A stretch of DNA of 45,335 bases from an uncultured Bacilli bacterium (lineage in GTDB: Bacteria > Bacillota_I > Bacilli_A > RF39 > UBA660): contig CALVIU010000005.1 of the NCBI GenBank assembly GCA_944331835.1, positions 1 through 45,335 of the forward strand, written 5' to 3'. The notes under the pieces are model-generated. The model had not been told where the DNA came from. It was given only the letters and a program-made list of their open reading frames with translations, and did not search any database. The translations under genes and the position numbers were made by a program. Numbering within the stretch: the first letter of the stretch is position 1; each line of letters starts with the position of its first letter. This document shows positions 26,058 to 32,606 of the stretch, in pieces.

Positions 26058-26392
26058 AATATATGAGACATATACTATTTTTATCAGCTTTGAATATCGT
26101 AAGAATTACATCACTAAGTAAAAAAGAAAACGACATTGAAATTTATTACAGAAAAAAACGTAACGAAGGTAAACATCATTACGTTGCTACAATTGCTACA
26201 ACTACAAAATTACTCAGAAAAATTTTTGCAGTTTGCAAACAAATTAATAAATAGTTATCACCACATAACTACATTAATATTATATACCAAATAAAACACA
26301 AATGTTAATTTTTTAAAAAAAAGTTAAATTTTGTGTCTTTTTGGCATGTATATAATACCATAAAAATTTACTCTTGACAAATCTTAGAATGT
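26058..26392 (+). mobile_element. IS110-family remnant inserted in a surface-protein gene
   Basis: The segment encodes only the last 64 or so residues of an IS110/IS116/IS902 transposase (MRHILFLSALNIVR, then YYRKKRNEGKHHYVATIAT and LLRKIFAVCKQINK), stopping at 26254. About 138 bases of noncoding right end follow. It is flanked by CA at 26056-26057 and 26393-26394. Removing it joins AAG to TGT TAT GTG in the host gene without a frame change. IS110 elements recombine at a short core, and a two-base duplication fits that. The element lacks its left end and most of its transposase, so it cannot move by itself. Confidence 0.82.
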
Positions 26393-26736
26393 CACTTATC
26401 TGAAGTATTTGATTCCATCATTACTCTATTAGTTTGACTATCCCAATACATTTTACTTTCATTTTCACATTTTGACAGAATTTCATTAAAAACATATCCA
26501 TCCTGTGGCCATGTAGTATCACTAGTTACTTGATACTCCCCACTACCAGCTTCTGTTTCATACATCATAGTAAGTGCATTAGTATTCATTAATTGTTTAC
26601 TTTCTTCATTATTTATAACTATTCTTTTTGTGTTATTATCAATTAATAGTATTATTATAATTAAAAATATAACCAATATTATTGATACCCCAAAAATTAA
26701 TTTTTTGTAGTGATATCCTAGTTTTGTTTGTCCCAT
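26392..26736 (-). pseudogene. 5' part of the broken surface-protein gene
   Basis: The 114 codons encode a short basic start (MGQTKLGYHYKKL), one membrane helix (about residues 14-32) and an outside region. That region reads MYETEAGSGEYQVTSDTTWP and LSKCENESKMYWDSQTN, ending in SDK. The stop codon TGA is formed by the IS junction. In the uninterrupted gene SDK would continue as CYVYFD at 26057. The reconstructed protein would be about 417 residues: anchor, small Cys-containing domain, then the C-terminal domain shared with the 40334-42259 protein. It may still be made as a short membrane peptide. Confidence 0.8.
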
Positions 26737-26830
26737 ATAAACTTCAATTCCTTTCTTCTGGCATAATGCAAATTTGGTATAAACTAAAGTATTGCAATTC
26801 TAACATGTACCCTCTATATTTTCCATATTA

Positions 26831-26859
26831 TCAAAAAAACTCAACCTTTTCAGGTTGAG
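26831..26859 (-). terminator. Terminator of clpB
   Basis: CTCAACCT and AGGTTGAG form an eight-pair stem with a four-base loop, followed by seven Ts on the minus strand, behind the clpB stop. Confidence 0.88.
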
Positions 26860-26885
26860 ACAGCGTAAATTTACACTATTTAACA

Positions 26886-28997
26886 TTATTTAATATTAAC
26901 TACAAATTCATTATTCTCATCTAAATCGACAACTAATGTTGAACCAATAGATATATTACTATCAATCAATTTATGAGCAAGTAAACTTTCAATATTCTTA
27001 GTAATATATCTTCTTATAGGTCTAGCCCCATATCTTTCATCGTAAGATTCTTCGATAATCTTATCTTTGACAGCATTGGTAATTTCTACATGTAAATAAT
27101 TTTGTTGTAACCTTTCATTAATTTCTTTAATAATCTTATCGACAATATCTCCAACAACATCTTTCTTAAGGGAATTAAATACTATTATTTCATCTATACG
27201 ATTGATGAATTCAGGACGGAATGTATTTTTTAATTCATTCATTACCATTTCGCGAGCATTATCTAATCCTTCTAGAATATATTCACTACCCAAGTTACTT
27301 GTCATAATAATTATAGTATTTTTAAAATCAACTGTTCGACCTTGAGAATCTGTAAGACGTCCATCATCTAAAATTTGCAAAAGAATATTAAATACATCTT
27401 TATGAGCCTTTTCAATTTCATCAAAAAGCACTATTGAATATGGATTTCTTCTTACTGCTTCCGTTAGTTCTCCACCTTCGTCATATCCGACATATCCTGG
27501 AGGAGCTCCAACTAAACGAGAAACATTAAATGCTTCCATATATTCCGAACAATCAATTCGAATCATGTGTTTTTCATCATCAAATAACTCATAAGCAAGA
27601 CTCTTAGCAACTTCCGTTTTACCTACACCAGTTGGTCCTAAGAAGATAAATGACCCGATTGGTTTTGTTGGATCTTTAATTCCACTTCTTGCTCGAATAA
27701 TCGCTTCACTAACAAGTTTTAAAGCATTATCTTGGCCCATGACTCTAGATTTTAATCTATCATATAAATGTAGTAATTTATCTTTTTCACTACTTACTAA
27801 TTTCGAAACTGGAATGTGTGTCCAACGGGAAATAATTTCAGCAATACCTTCTTCATCAACAACATCAGAAAGAATACTACTTTGATTATTATCTTGCAAC
27901 TTTTTTAGTTCTTGTTCAAGTTTTGGAATAGTACCATGTCTTAGTCTTGCACTAGTTTCAAGATCATAATTATTTTCAGCAGTTGCCAAATCAAATCTAG
28001 CTTTTTCTAATTCTTCTTTCTTCTTATTGATTTCTTCTTTAACACCTTTTTCAGTTTCCCATTTATCTCGCATTATCTTTTCTTGGCTCTTCAAATCAGT
28101 AAGTTCTTCTTCAATCTTCGCAAGTCTTTCGCGACTCAATTCATCTTTTTCTTTCTTGATTGCTTGCTTTTCTATTTCCAAACTCATGATTTTACGAGTA
28201 AGTTCATCAAGTTCAACCGGAACTGAATCAAGTTGCATTTTTATTGTTGCACATGCTTCATCAACTAAATCAATAGCCTTATCTGGCAAAAATCTATCAG
28301 TAATATATCTATCAGATAATGTTGAGGCCGCAACTAAGGCGCTATCTTTAATGGTAACACCATGAAATATTTCAAATCTTTCTTTTAAACCACGAAGTAT
28401 AGTAATCGTATCTGCCACATTTGGTTCACTTACTAAGACTTTTTGAAATCTTCTTTCAAGGGCTCCATCTTTTTCTATAAACCTACGATATTCATTTAAA
28501 GTTGTTGCCCCGATAACATGGATTTCCCCACGAGCAAGCATTGGTTTTAACATATTAGATACGTCCATAGCTCCGGTATCACCTGCTCCAACAATCATGT
28601 GAATTTCATCGATAAACATGATTATTTGACCATCACTATCTTTTATTTCTTTTAAGACTGCTTTTAGTCTTTCTTCAAATTCACCACGATATTTAGCACC
28701 AGCAACTAATGAACCTAAATCAAGTTCCCAAATAGTATGATCTTTTAGACTGTTAGGCACATCACCTTTTACTATTCTTTGAGCAAGACCTTCCACTATG
28801 GCTGTTTTACCTACCCCTGGTTCTCCGATTAATACCGGATTATTCTTACTTTTACGCGACAATATTCTAATAACATTACGTATTTCTTCATCACGTCCAA
28901 TGACAGGATCAACTTTATTATCCTTGACATTTTTAGTTATATCCCGTCCATATTTATTTAAAACATCTTTTAATTCTTCTTCATTATTTGGATACAT
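26886..28997 (-). CDS. clpB: ClpB disaggregase lacking the N-terminal domain
   Basis: This AAA+ ATPase of about 703 residues, with DnaK, pulls proteins out of aggregates. Two AAA modules are seen: Walker [10 protein letters not shown] near residues 58-66 with the sensor region [12 protein letters not shown], and a second Walker [15 protein letters not shown] near 450 with [14 protein letters not shown]. Between them is a coiled-coil M domain, which separates ClpB from ClpC. The usual N-terminal Clp_N domain of about 145 residues is absent. A longer frame reaches 29057, but AGGAGGGG before the ATG at 28997 sets the start. CIRCE overlaps its promoter, so HrcA control is expected. Confidence 0.9.
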   Translation of the reverse strand: MYPNNEEELKDVLNKYGRDITKNVKDNKVDPVIGRDEEIRNVIRILSRKSKNNPVLIGEPGVGKTAIVEGLAQRIVKGDVPNSLKDHTIWELDLGSLVAGAKYRGEFEERLKAVLKEIKDSDGQIIMFIDEIHMIVGAGDTGAMDVSNMLKPMLARGEIHVIGATTLNEYRRFIEKDGALERRFQKVLVSEPNVADTITILRGLKERFEIFHGVTIKDSALVAASTLSDRYITDRFLPDKAIDLVDEACATIKMQLDSVPVELDELTRKIMSLEIEKQAIKKEKDELSRERLAKIEEELTDLKSQEKIMRDKWETEKGVKEEINKKKEELEKARFDLATAENNYDLETSARLRHGTIPKLEQELKKLQDNNQSSILSDVVDEEGIAEIISRWTHIPVSKLVSSEKDKLLHLYDRLKSRVMGQDNALKLVSEAIIRARSGIKDPTKPIGSFIFLGPTGVGKTEVAKSLAYELFDDEKHMIRIDCSEYMEAFNVSRLVGAPPGYVGYDEGGELTEAVRRNPYSIVLFDEIEKAHKDVFNILLQILDDGRLTDSQGRTVDFKNTIIIMTSNLGSEYILEGLDNAREMVMNELKNTFRPEFINRIDEIIVFNSLKKDVVGDIVDKIIKEINERLQQNYLHVEITNAVKDKIIEESYDERYGARPIRRYITKNIESLLAHKLIDSNISIGSTLVVDLDENNEFVVNIK

Positions 28998-29022
28998 ATT
29001 ATACCCCTCCTTTACGATACGT

Positions 29023-29051
29023 ATTGTAACACTAAAATTAGCACTTGTCAA
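29023..29051 (-). promoter_or_regulatory. Promoter of clpB
   Basis: TTGACA (29046-29051) and TACAAT (29023-29028) are 17 bases apart on the minus strand, a near-consensus vegetative promoter. Its -35 lies within CIRCE. Confidence 0.85.
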
Positions 29052-29064
29052 TATCAAGTGCTAA
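29038..29064 (-). promoter_or_regulatory. CIRCE operator (HrcA site)
   Basis: TTAGCACTT, nine bases, AAGTGCTAA: the arms are perfect inverted repeats that differ from the CIRCE consensus (TTAGCACTC) by one symmetrical change. It covers the clpB -35 box. HrcA binding would repress clpB until heat shock. hrcA is not in the window. Confidence 0.85.
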
Positions 29065-29080
29065 TTGTTTAGAATTTATA

Positions 29081-29100
29081 TTTGTCGAACTTTGTCGTAC
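29081..29100 (+). promoter_or_regulatory. Direct repeat upstream of the unit 1 promoter
   Basis: TTTGTCGAAC is followed at once by TTTGTCGTAC, eight bases before the -35 box. Unit 3 has the same element at 30313-30330, and unit 2 has a variant at 29413-29428. A ten-base period suggests an activator or repressor binding one face of DNA. Confidence 0.45.
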
Positions 29101-29108
29101 CCTTTTTC

Positions 29109-29137
29109 TTGCGTTTATATTGTTTTAATTTTAGAAT
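29109..29137 (+). promoter_or_regulatory. Forward promoter, unit 1
   Basis: TTGCGT (29109-29114) and TAGAAT (29132-29137) with a 17-base spacer. The predicted start near 29144 is two bases before GTTACCC. Confidence 0.65.
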
Positions 29138-29235
29138 AATAAACTGTTACCCATTAGTGGGAGTGCCTGTTTAACTTTAGTATCTTGTATAATCGGGGGT
29201 TTTGACCTTTAGAGAGCCGGGTATTGGGGAAAACC

Positions 29236-29322
29236 ATGAGTAATAATATATTTTATCAACTTGTGATAATCTTGTTGTTTGGTATTATATATCAAAATAT
29301 AGAAAAAAGGCACCGAAAATAG
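29236..29322 (+). CDS. 28-residue hydrophobic peptide, unit 1 (toxin-like)
   Basis: The peptide starts MSNNIFYQLVII, has a single hydrophobic helix and ends in the basic EKRHRK. It matches the peptides of units 2 and 3 in its polar start, F(Y/C), hydrophobic core and basic tail. GGGGA stands five bases before the ATG. Its stop codon lies in the loop of the GGCAC/GTGCC hairpin, next to its right arm. Small single-helix peptides of this kind with antisense control are typical type I toxins that damage the inner membrane. The function here is inferred. Confidence 0.6.
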   Translation: MSNNIFYQLVIILLFGIIYQNIEKRHRK

Positions 29323-29367
29323 TGCCTGCCAACTAAACAGGTGCTAACCACTAAGGGTAACACTCAT
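29303..29367 (-). ncRNA. Predicted antisense RNA, unit 1
   Basis: A reverse promoter (29374-29402) would start RNA near 29367. It would run across the 3' end of the peptide gene to a minus-strand terminator: GGCAC, loop, GTGCC, then six Ts. The RNA of about 65 nt would be fully complementary to the toxin mRNA 3' region. Its 5' end resembles the mRNA 5' end. Confidence 0.55.
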
Positions 29368-29373
29368 ATTTAT

Positions 29374-29402
29374 AATATATCAAAATACTCATAATTATTC
29401 AA
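29374..29402 (-). promoter_or_regulatory. Reverse promoter, unit 1
   Basis: On the minus strand TTGAAT (29397-29402), 17 bases, TATATT (29374-29379), with TGA before the -10. It drives the predicted antisense RNA. Confidence 0.6.
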
Positions 29403-29436
29403 GTTTTTTTAACGTCGATTTGTCGGACTCTTTTCC

Positions 29437-29465
29437 TTGCAATTATTTTCAATTATTCTTAGAAT
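29437..29465 (+). promoter_or_regulatory. Forward promoter, unit 2
   Basis: TTGCAA (29437-29442), 17 bases, TAGAAT (29460-29465). The leader begins near GTTACCC at 29474. Confidence 0.65.
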
Positions 29466-29565
29466 AAATAACCGTTACCCATTAGTGGGAGCGTCTACTT
29501 TGCTTTGCTGGATTCCAGCTATCAGGGGGAACCTTGGGAGTCAGGTTTGAAAGGAGAGTGAGGTC

Positions 29566-29646
29566 ATGAACGATAATGAATTTTGTCTAGTAATGATAAT
29601 CATTATACTTAGCTTAATTGCTGATATAAAGGAAAAAAGACGCTAA
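29566..29646 (+). CDS. 26-residue hydrophobic peptide, unit 2 (toxin-like)
   Basis: The peptide begins MNDNEFCLVMIIIILSL and ends DIKEKRR, with one hydrophobic helix and a basic tail. An AAGGAG site lies nine bases before the ATG. The stop codon TAA at 29644-29646 is inside the GACGCTA/TAGCGTC hairpin. Closest relatives are the peptides of units 1 and 3. Confidence 0.62.
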   Translation: MNDNEFCLVMIIIILSLIADIKEKRR

Positions 29647-29689
29647 AATAGCGTCAACACAGATGCTACCCACCACTATGGGTAACAAC
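29633..29689 (-). ncRNA. Predicted antisense RNA, unit 2
   Basis: From the reverse promoter at 29696-29724 an RNA would start near 29689. It would end at GACGCTA, TTT, TAGCGTC plus six Ts, a strong intrinsic terminator on the minus strand, giving about 57 nt. Its first part folds as TACCCA/TGGGTA. Confidence 0.58.
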
Positions 29690-29695
29690 ACATAT

Positions 29696-29724
29696 AATAT
29701 ACCAAATTATTCGTTATTATTCAA
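29696..29724 (-). promoter_or_regulatory. Reverse promoter, unit 2
   Basis: TTGAAT (29719-29724), 17 bases, TATATT (29696-29701) on the minus strand, with an extended TGG before the -10. Confidence 0.6.
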
Positions 29725-29751
29725 TACATTATCAAAAATATTTAATATTTT

Positions 29752-30234
29752 AATGTGCGGTTATAATAGATGTGTAACATTTATTCCGATTTGTCATTAA
29801 TATTTCATGAACCAATAATGTGGTAATGAGGATGAAAGGCAGTAATAAATGCTACGCATATAAAGCAGCCTACCACATTATTCCTAAAATTTTAATGTTT
29901 TCGGCATTACTTACAAATTTATGGAGTGAAATCTACATATAATTCTTACAAATTCTTGTTAGAAGTAATAAAAAGATTTCCATTCAAAATTTATACTGTA
30001 AGAACCGATAATGGATTAGAATTCACTAAACGGTTAATTGCTAAAGATGAAAACAGTCTTACAATATTTGAACATGGCCTAGCTAAAGCAGATATCCGAC
30101 ACGACTTAATTAAACCTTACACGCCTAACAAAATGGTAAGGTTGAAAGAAGTCATAAGAAAGATAATGAACGGTTTTATTCTACTCGCCGCTTTTATTCA
30201 ATTGATGTGGTTCATGATTATTTTAACAAGTTAA
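29752..30234 (+). pseudogene. Decayed DDE transposase (IS3/IS481-like)
   Basis: The frame from 29926 encodes an integrase-core fragment: FLLEVIKRFPFKIYTVRTDN, then GLEFTKRL and KADIRHDLIKPYTP. The catalytic Asp of TDNG is visible. After YTP one base is missing. In the other frame the sequence continues NGKVERSHKKDNERFYSTRR, then FYSIDVVHDYFNKLK and a stop near 30234. The start and first two thirds of the gene are gone. A possible left end (TGTGCGGTTATAATAG, 29755-29770) lies upstream. The fragment splits the peptide array between units 2 and 3. Confidence 0.75.
29814..29882 (+). other. Structured RNA-like inverted repeat in the transposase remnant
   Basis: AATAATGTGGTA (29814-29825) pairs perfectly with TACCACATTATT (29871-29882). 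Inside, GGC pairs with the GCC next to the right arm, and ATGC pairs with GCAT around TAC. It may be a terminal structure of the lost insertion element. I do not recognise a riboswitch class. Confidence 0.5.
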
Positions 30235-30340
30235 AATAATCTATAGTTGGTTTGTCGTGACTTTGACTTATGTTTGACAAACCTACAAATTGCTAATCTT
30301 TTAAAATCTATATTTGTCGAACTTTGTCACACTGTTTTTC

Positions 30341-30369
30341 TTGCGTTTATAACGACTTAACTTTAGAAT
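30341..30369 (+). promoter_or_regulatory. Forward promoter, unit 3
   Basis: TTGCGT (30341-30346), 17 bases, TAGAAT (30364-30369). The direct-repeat element lies at 30313-30330. Confidence 0.65.
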
Positions 30370-30475
30370 AAATAACTGTTATCCGTAGTGGGAGCGTCTG
30401 CTAACTTTTAGTAATTACCGTATTTTTTTCTGGGGGTTTTCTTCGGGAGAGGTCTTTAGTGAAAGAGGTGATGCA

Positions 30476-30559
30476 ATGAACGACAAAGCTTTTTGTCAAG
30501 TAGTTATAATTCTGGTACTCGTACTTTTTAGTAATAGAGGCCAAGCAAAAAGACGCTAA
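30476..30559 (+). CDS. 27-residue hydrophobic peptide, unit 3 (toxin-like)
   Basis: The peptide begins MNDKAFCQVVIILVLVLF and ends QAKRR. AGAGGTGA lies about seven bases before the ATG at 30476. The start MND.xFC and the final KRR are shared with unit 2. The stop codon is in the GACGCTA/TAGCGTC hairpin. Confidence 0.62.
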   Translation: MNDKAFCQVVIILVLVLFSNRGQAKRR

Positions 30560-30607
30560 CAATAGCGTCTACCCAAGTAGATGCTACCCACCACTATGGG
30601 TAACAAC
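30546..30607 (-). ncRNA. Predicted antisense RNA, unit 3
   Basis: From the reverse promoter at 30614-30642 an RNA of about 62 nt would end at GACGCTA, TTGT, TAGCGTC plus five Ts. It covers the last codons and the 3' untranslated part of the peptide gene. Confidence 0.58.
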
Positions 30608-30613
30608 ATATAT

Positions 30614-30642
30614 AATATACCAAAATATCCTTAACTATTCAA
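30614..30642 (-). promoter_or_regulatory. Reverse promoter, unit 3
   Basis: TTGAAT (30637-30642), 17 bases, TATATT (30614-30619) on the minus strand, with TGG before the -10. It begins just behind the stop codon of the FAD gene. Confidence 0.6.
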
Positions 30643-30648
30643 GTATCT

Positions 30649-32601
30649 TTATTTATTTTTCAAAATATCCTTAGCAGCTACAATTCCTGTTGCGGCTGCC
30701 GTTACAATATTTCCAGCTTTACCAGCACCATCACCAACAAAATAAATATTTTCATCCGCCAACTTCATATTATTATCAGTTTCTATTTCATTACTAAAGA
30801 ATTTTATTTCTGGTCCGTATAATAAGGTTTCATCATTAGCAACTCCTGGAATAATCTTATCTAAAGTTTCTAACCCTTCCAAAATATTGGTAATAATACG
30901 ATGAGGCAAAACTAAAGCTAAATCTCCAGCGACACAATCTTTGAGTGTTGGTTCGATAAAACCTTTATTAATCCTTGATTCCGTACTTCTTCTACCTCTT
31001 TTTAAATCCTTAAGTGTTTGAACTATCGGTTTACCTCCTCCAAGAGTATTGGCAATCTTGGCAATTGATTCGCCATATTCTCTAGTATTTGTCACCGGTT
31101 CAGTCAAACTAATTTTAGAAATAAAAGCAAAATTAGAATTATTACTTTTCTTAGATTTTAAAGCATGTCCATTAACACAAATATAACCATAATAGTTTTC
31201 CTTAGTTACATAACCTCCGGGATTAGTACAAAATGTTCTTATTTCATCATCATAAGTTCTTGTTTTAATAAATATACTAGGGTCATATATCGTATTAGTA
31301 ATGCTTTCTAGTATTTCTCTTCGCACTTCTACTCTAACTCCAACTTCAATACTTTGAGATACATAAGGAATATCATGTTTGTCGGCGATTTCTTGAATCC
31401 ATTTTGCTCCAGTTCTTCCTGGGGCTATTATTATATTTTTAGTATCAACACTATAATCTTTTTTATATAACTTACCAGTCAATTTATAATAGTCTTTTTC
31501 TTTGGTGTAATCTAGTATTTCACAGCACTCTAATATTTCTACCCCTTTATCTTTTAGAAACTCTGTAAAATCACTAATATATTTAGGTAAATTATCACTA
31601 CCTAGATGTTTTTGTTTAATAACTAATAGATTAGCGCCATTTCTAGCTACCATTTCTTTAATCTTTAATGCTTCATCCATATTACTAGGATAAATATCAC
31701 TATCCATACCAAACTTTGTAAATACACTTTCGGTATAATCGATTAGTTCTTCGGCTTCACTGATACTCATATATTTATATAAGTTACTTTTACCAAGTTT
31801 AGGAATAAAATTTAATTTACCATCACTAAATGTTCCTGCACCACCAAAACCTGCCATAATATTGCAAGGATTACAATTAGCACAAGGAATTTTCTTTTCA
31901 TTCATCGGACAATGCCTATTGCACGCCAAGAAGCCCTGATCTAGCAAAGCAATCTTAAGTTTTGGATTATTGCTAATAAGTTCATAAGCAGCAAATAAAC
32001 CAGCAGGACCTGCTCCAACAATTACTACATCTTTCATATCATTACTCCTTACTTTAAATACTTCATTTCTTTTTATCCACAATTGGCTTAAACAAGAATA
32101 GCATTTCTTATCTTTATTAACACAAAAGGGACAATAACCCTTATTTTTATAATAATTAGTTCCTAAATCTATATACAATTCAAAACCTAACTTTTCCAAT
32201 AAAAACTTTGAATTAATATACCTACCATTATCGCCCCAACCTTCATACAAAATATCACAAGCTTCATTATTTATACACAAAGACAATAACTTAGTACCAA
32301 TTCCTTTCCTTTGATATTCCTTATCAACTGCAAAATAAAGTATCTCTTTTATGTCAGTCATGCCCAGACTATAACTATCAGTTTTAAGAATATCACTAAT
32401 TCCACAAACACCTATAATATTATTTTGATATTCACAAACAAAATAATTAGAAATGCTATCAGTAATCTCTGCAATATTATTTTCAATTATCGAATGATTT
32501 TTTTGCAAATTACAAGTTCCTATAGTACCTGACACCAGTTTAGCTATCTGCTCTACATCTTTAATTTCTGCTTTTCTATAAAGCAAATCCTGATATTCCA
32601 C
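30649..32601 (-). CDS. GNAT acetyltransferase fused to a COG2509-like FAD dehydrogenase
   Basis: The 650-residue frame has a GNAT domain (residues 1-155; acetyl-CoA loop KEYQRKGIGTKLL). A cysteine-rich linker (CPFCVNKDKKCYSC) follows. From residue 189 comes an FAD oxidoreductase with GAGPAGLFAAYE, CNRHCPMNEKKIPCANCNPC, GFGGAGTFSDGK and the C-terminal FAD contact YFVGDGAGKAGNI. The second part resembles the uncharacterised COG2509 dehydrogenases. An in-frame ATG at 32037 follows AAGGAG at good spacing, so the FAD part may also be made alone. The full frame starts at GTG, five bases behind valS, suggesting one transcript. Substrates are unknown. Confidence 0.75.
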   Translation of the reverse strand: MEYQDLLYRKAEIKDVEQIAKLVSGTIGTCNLQKNHSIIENNIAEITDSISNYFVCEYQNNIIGVCGISDILKTDSYSLGMTDIKEILYFAVDKEYQRKGIGTKLLSLCINNEACDILYEGWGDNGRYINSKFLLEKLGFELYIDLGTNYYKNKGYCPFCVNKDKKCYSCLSQLWIKRNEVFKVRSNDMKDVVIVGAGPAGLFAAYELISNNPKLKIALLDQGFLACNRHCPMNEKKIPCANCNPCNIMAGFGGAGTFSDGKLNFIPKLGKSNLYKYMSISEAEELIDYTESVFTKFGMDSDIYPSNMDEALKIKEMVARNGANLLVIKQKHLGSDNLPKYISDFTEFLKDKGVEILECCEILDYTKEKDYYKLTGKLYKKDYSVDTKNIIIAPGRTGAKWIQEIADKHDIPYVSQSIEVGVRVEVRREILESITNTIYDPSIFIKTRTYDDEIRTFCTNPGGYVTKENYYGYICVNGHALKSKKSNNSNFAFISKISLTEPVTNTREYGESIAKIANTLGGGKPIVQTLKDLKRGRRSTESRINKGFIEPTLKDCVAGDLALVLPHRIITNILEGLETLDKIIPGVANDETLLYGPEIKFFSNEIETDNNMKLADENIYFVGDGAGKAGNIVTAAATGIVAAKDILKNK

Positions 32602-32606
32602 TTTAA

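Larger units (their letters stand above)
29065..30642. repeat. Tandem array of three toxin/antisense-RNA-like units around a transposase remnant
   Basis: Three units (about 29109-29402, 29437-29724 and 30341-30642) share one layout. Each has a forward promoter, a leader starting near GTTACCCATTAGTGGG, a small peptide gene and a hairpin over its stop codon. The end is complementary to the leader and is followed by a reverse promoter. All six promoters have 17-base spacers. Before units 1 and 3, the sequence from GCTAAT through TATATTTGTCGAACTTTGTC is almost the same, so they arose by duplication. The 30235-30340 stretch holds only this repeated flank and an imperfect GGTTTGTC/GACAAACC inverted repeat. 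Confidence 0.75.

Noticed and set aside
29146-30604. Simple MITE family with terminal inverted repeats
   Set aside because: The ends are inverted repeats, but each unit also keeps a peptide frame, two opposed promoters and an antisense terminator. A mobile origin is not fully excluded, since no intact transposase or clear target duplication is seen.
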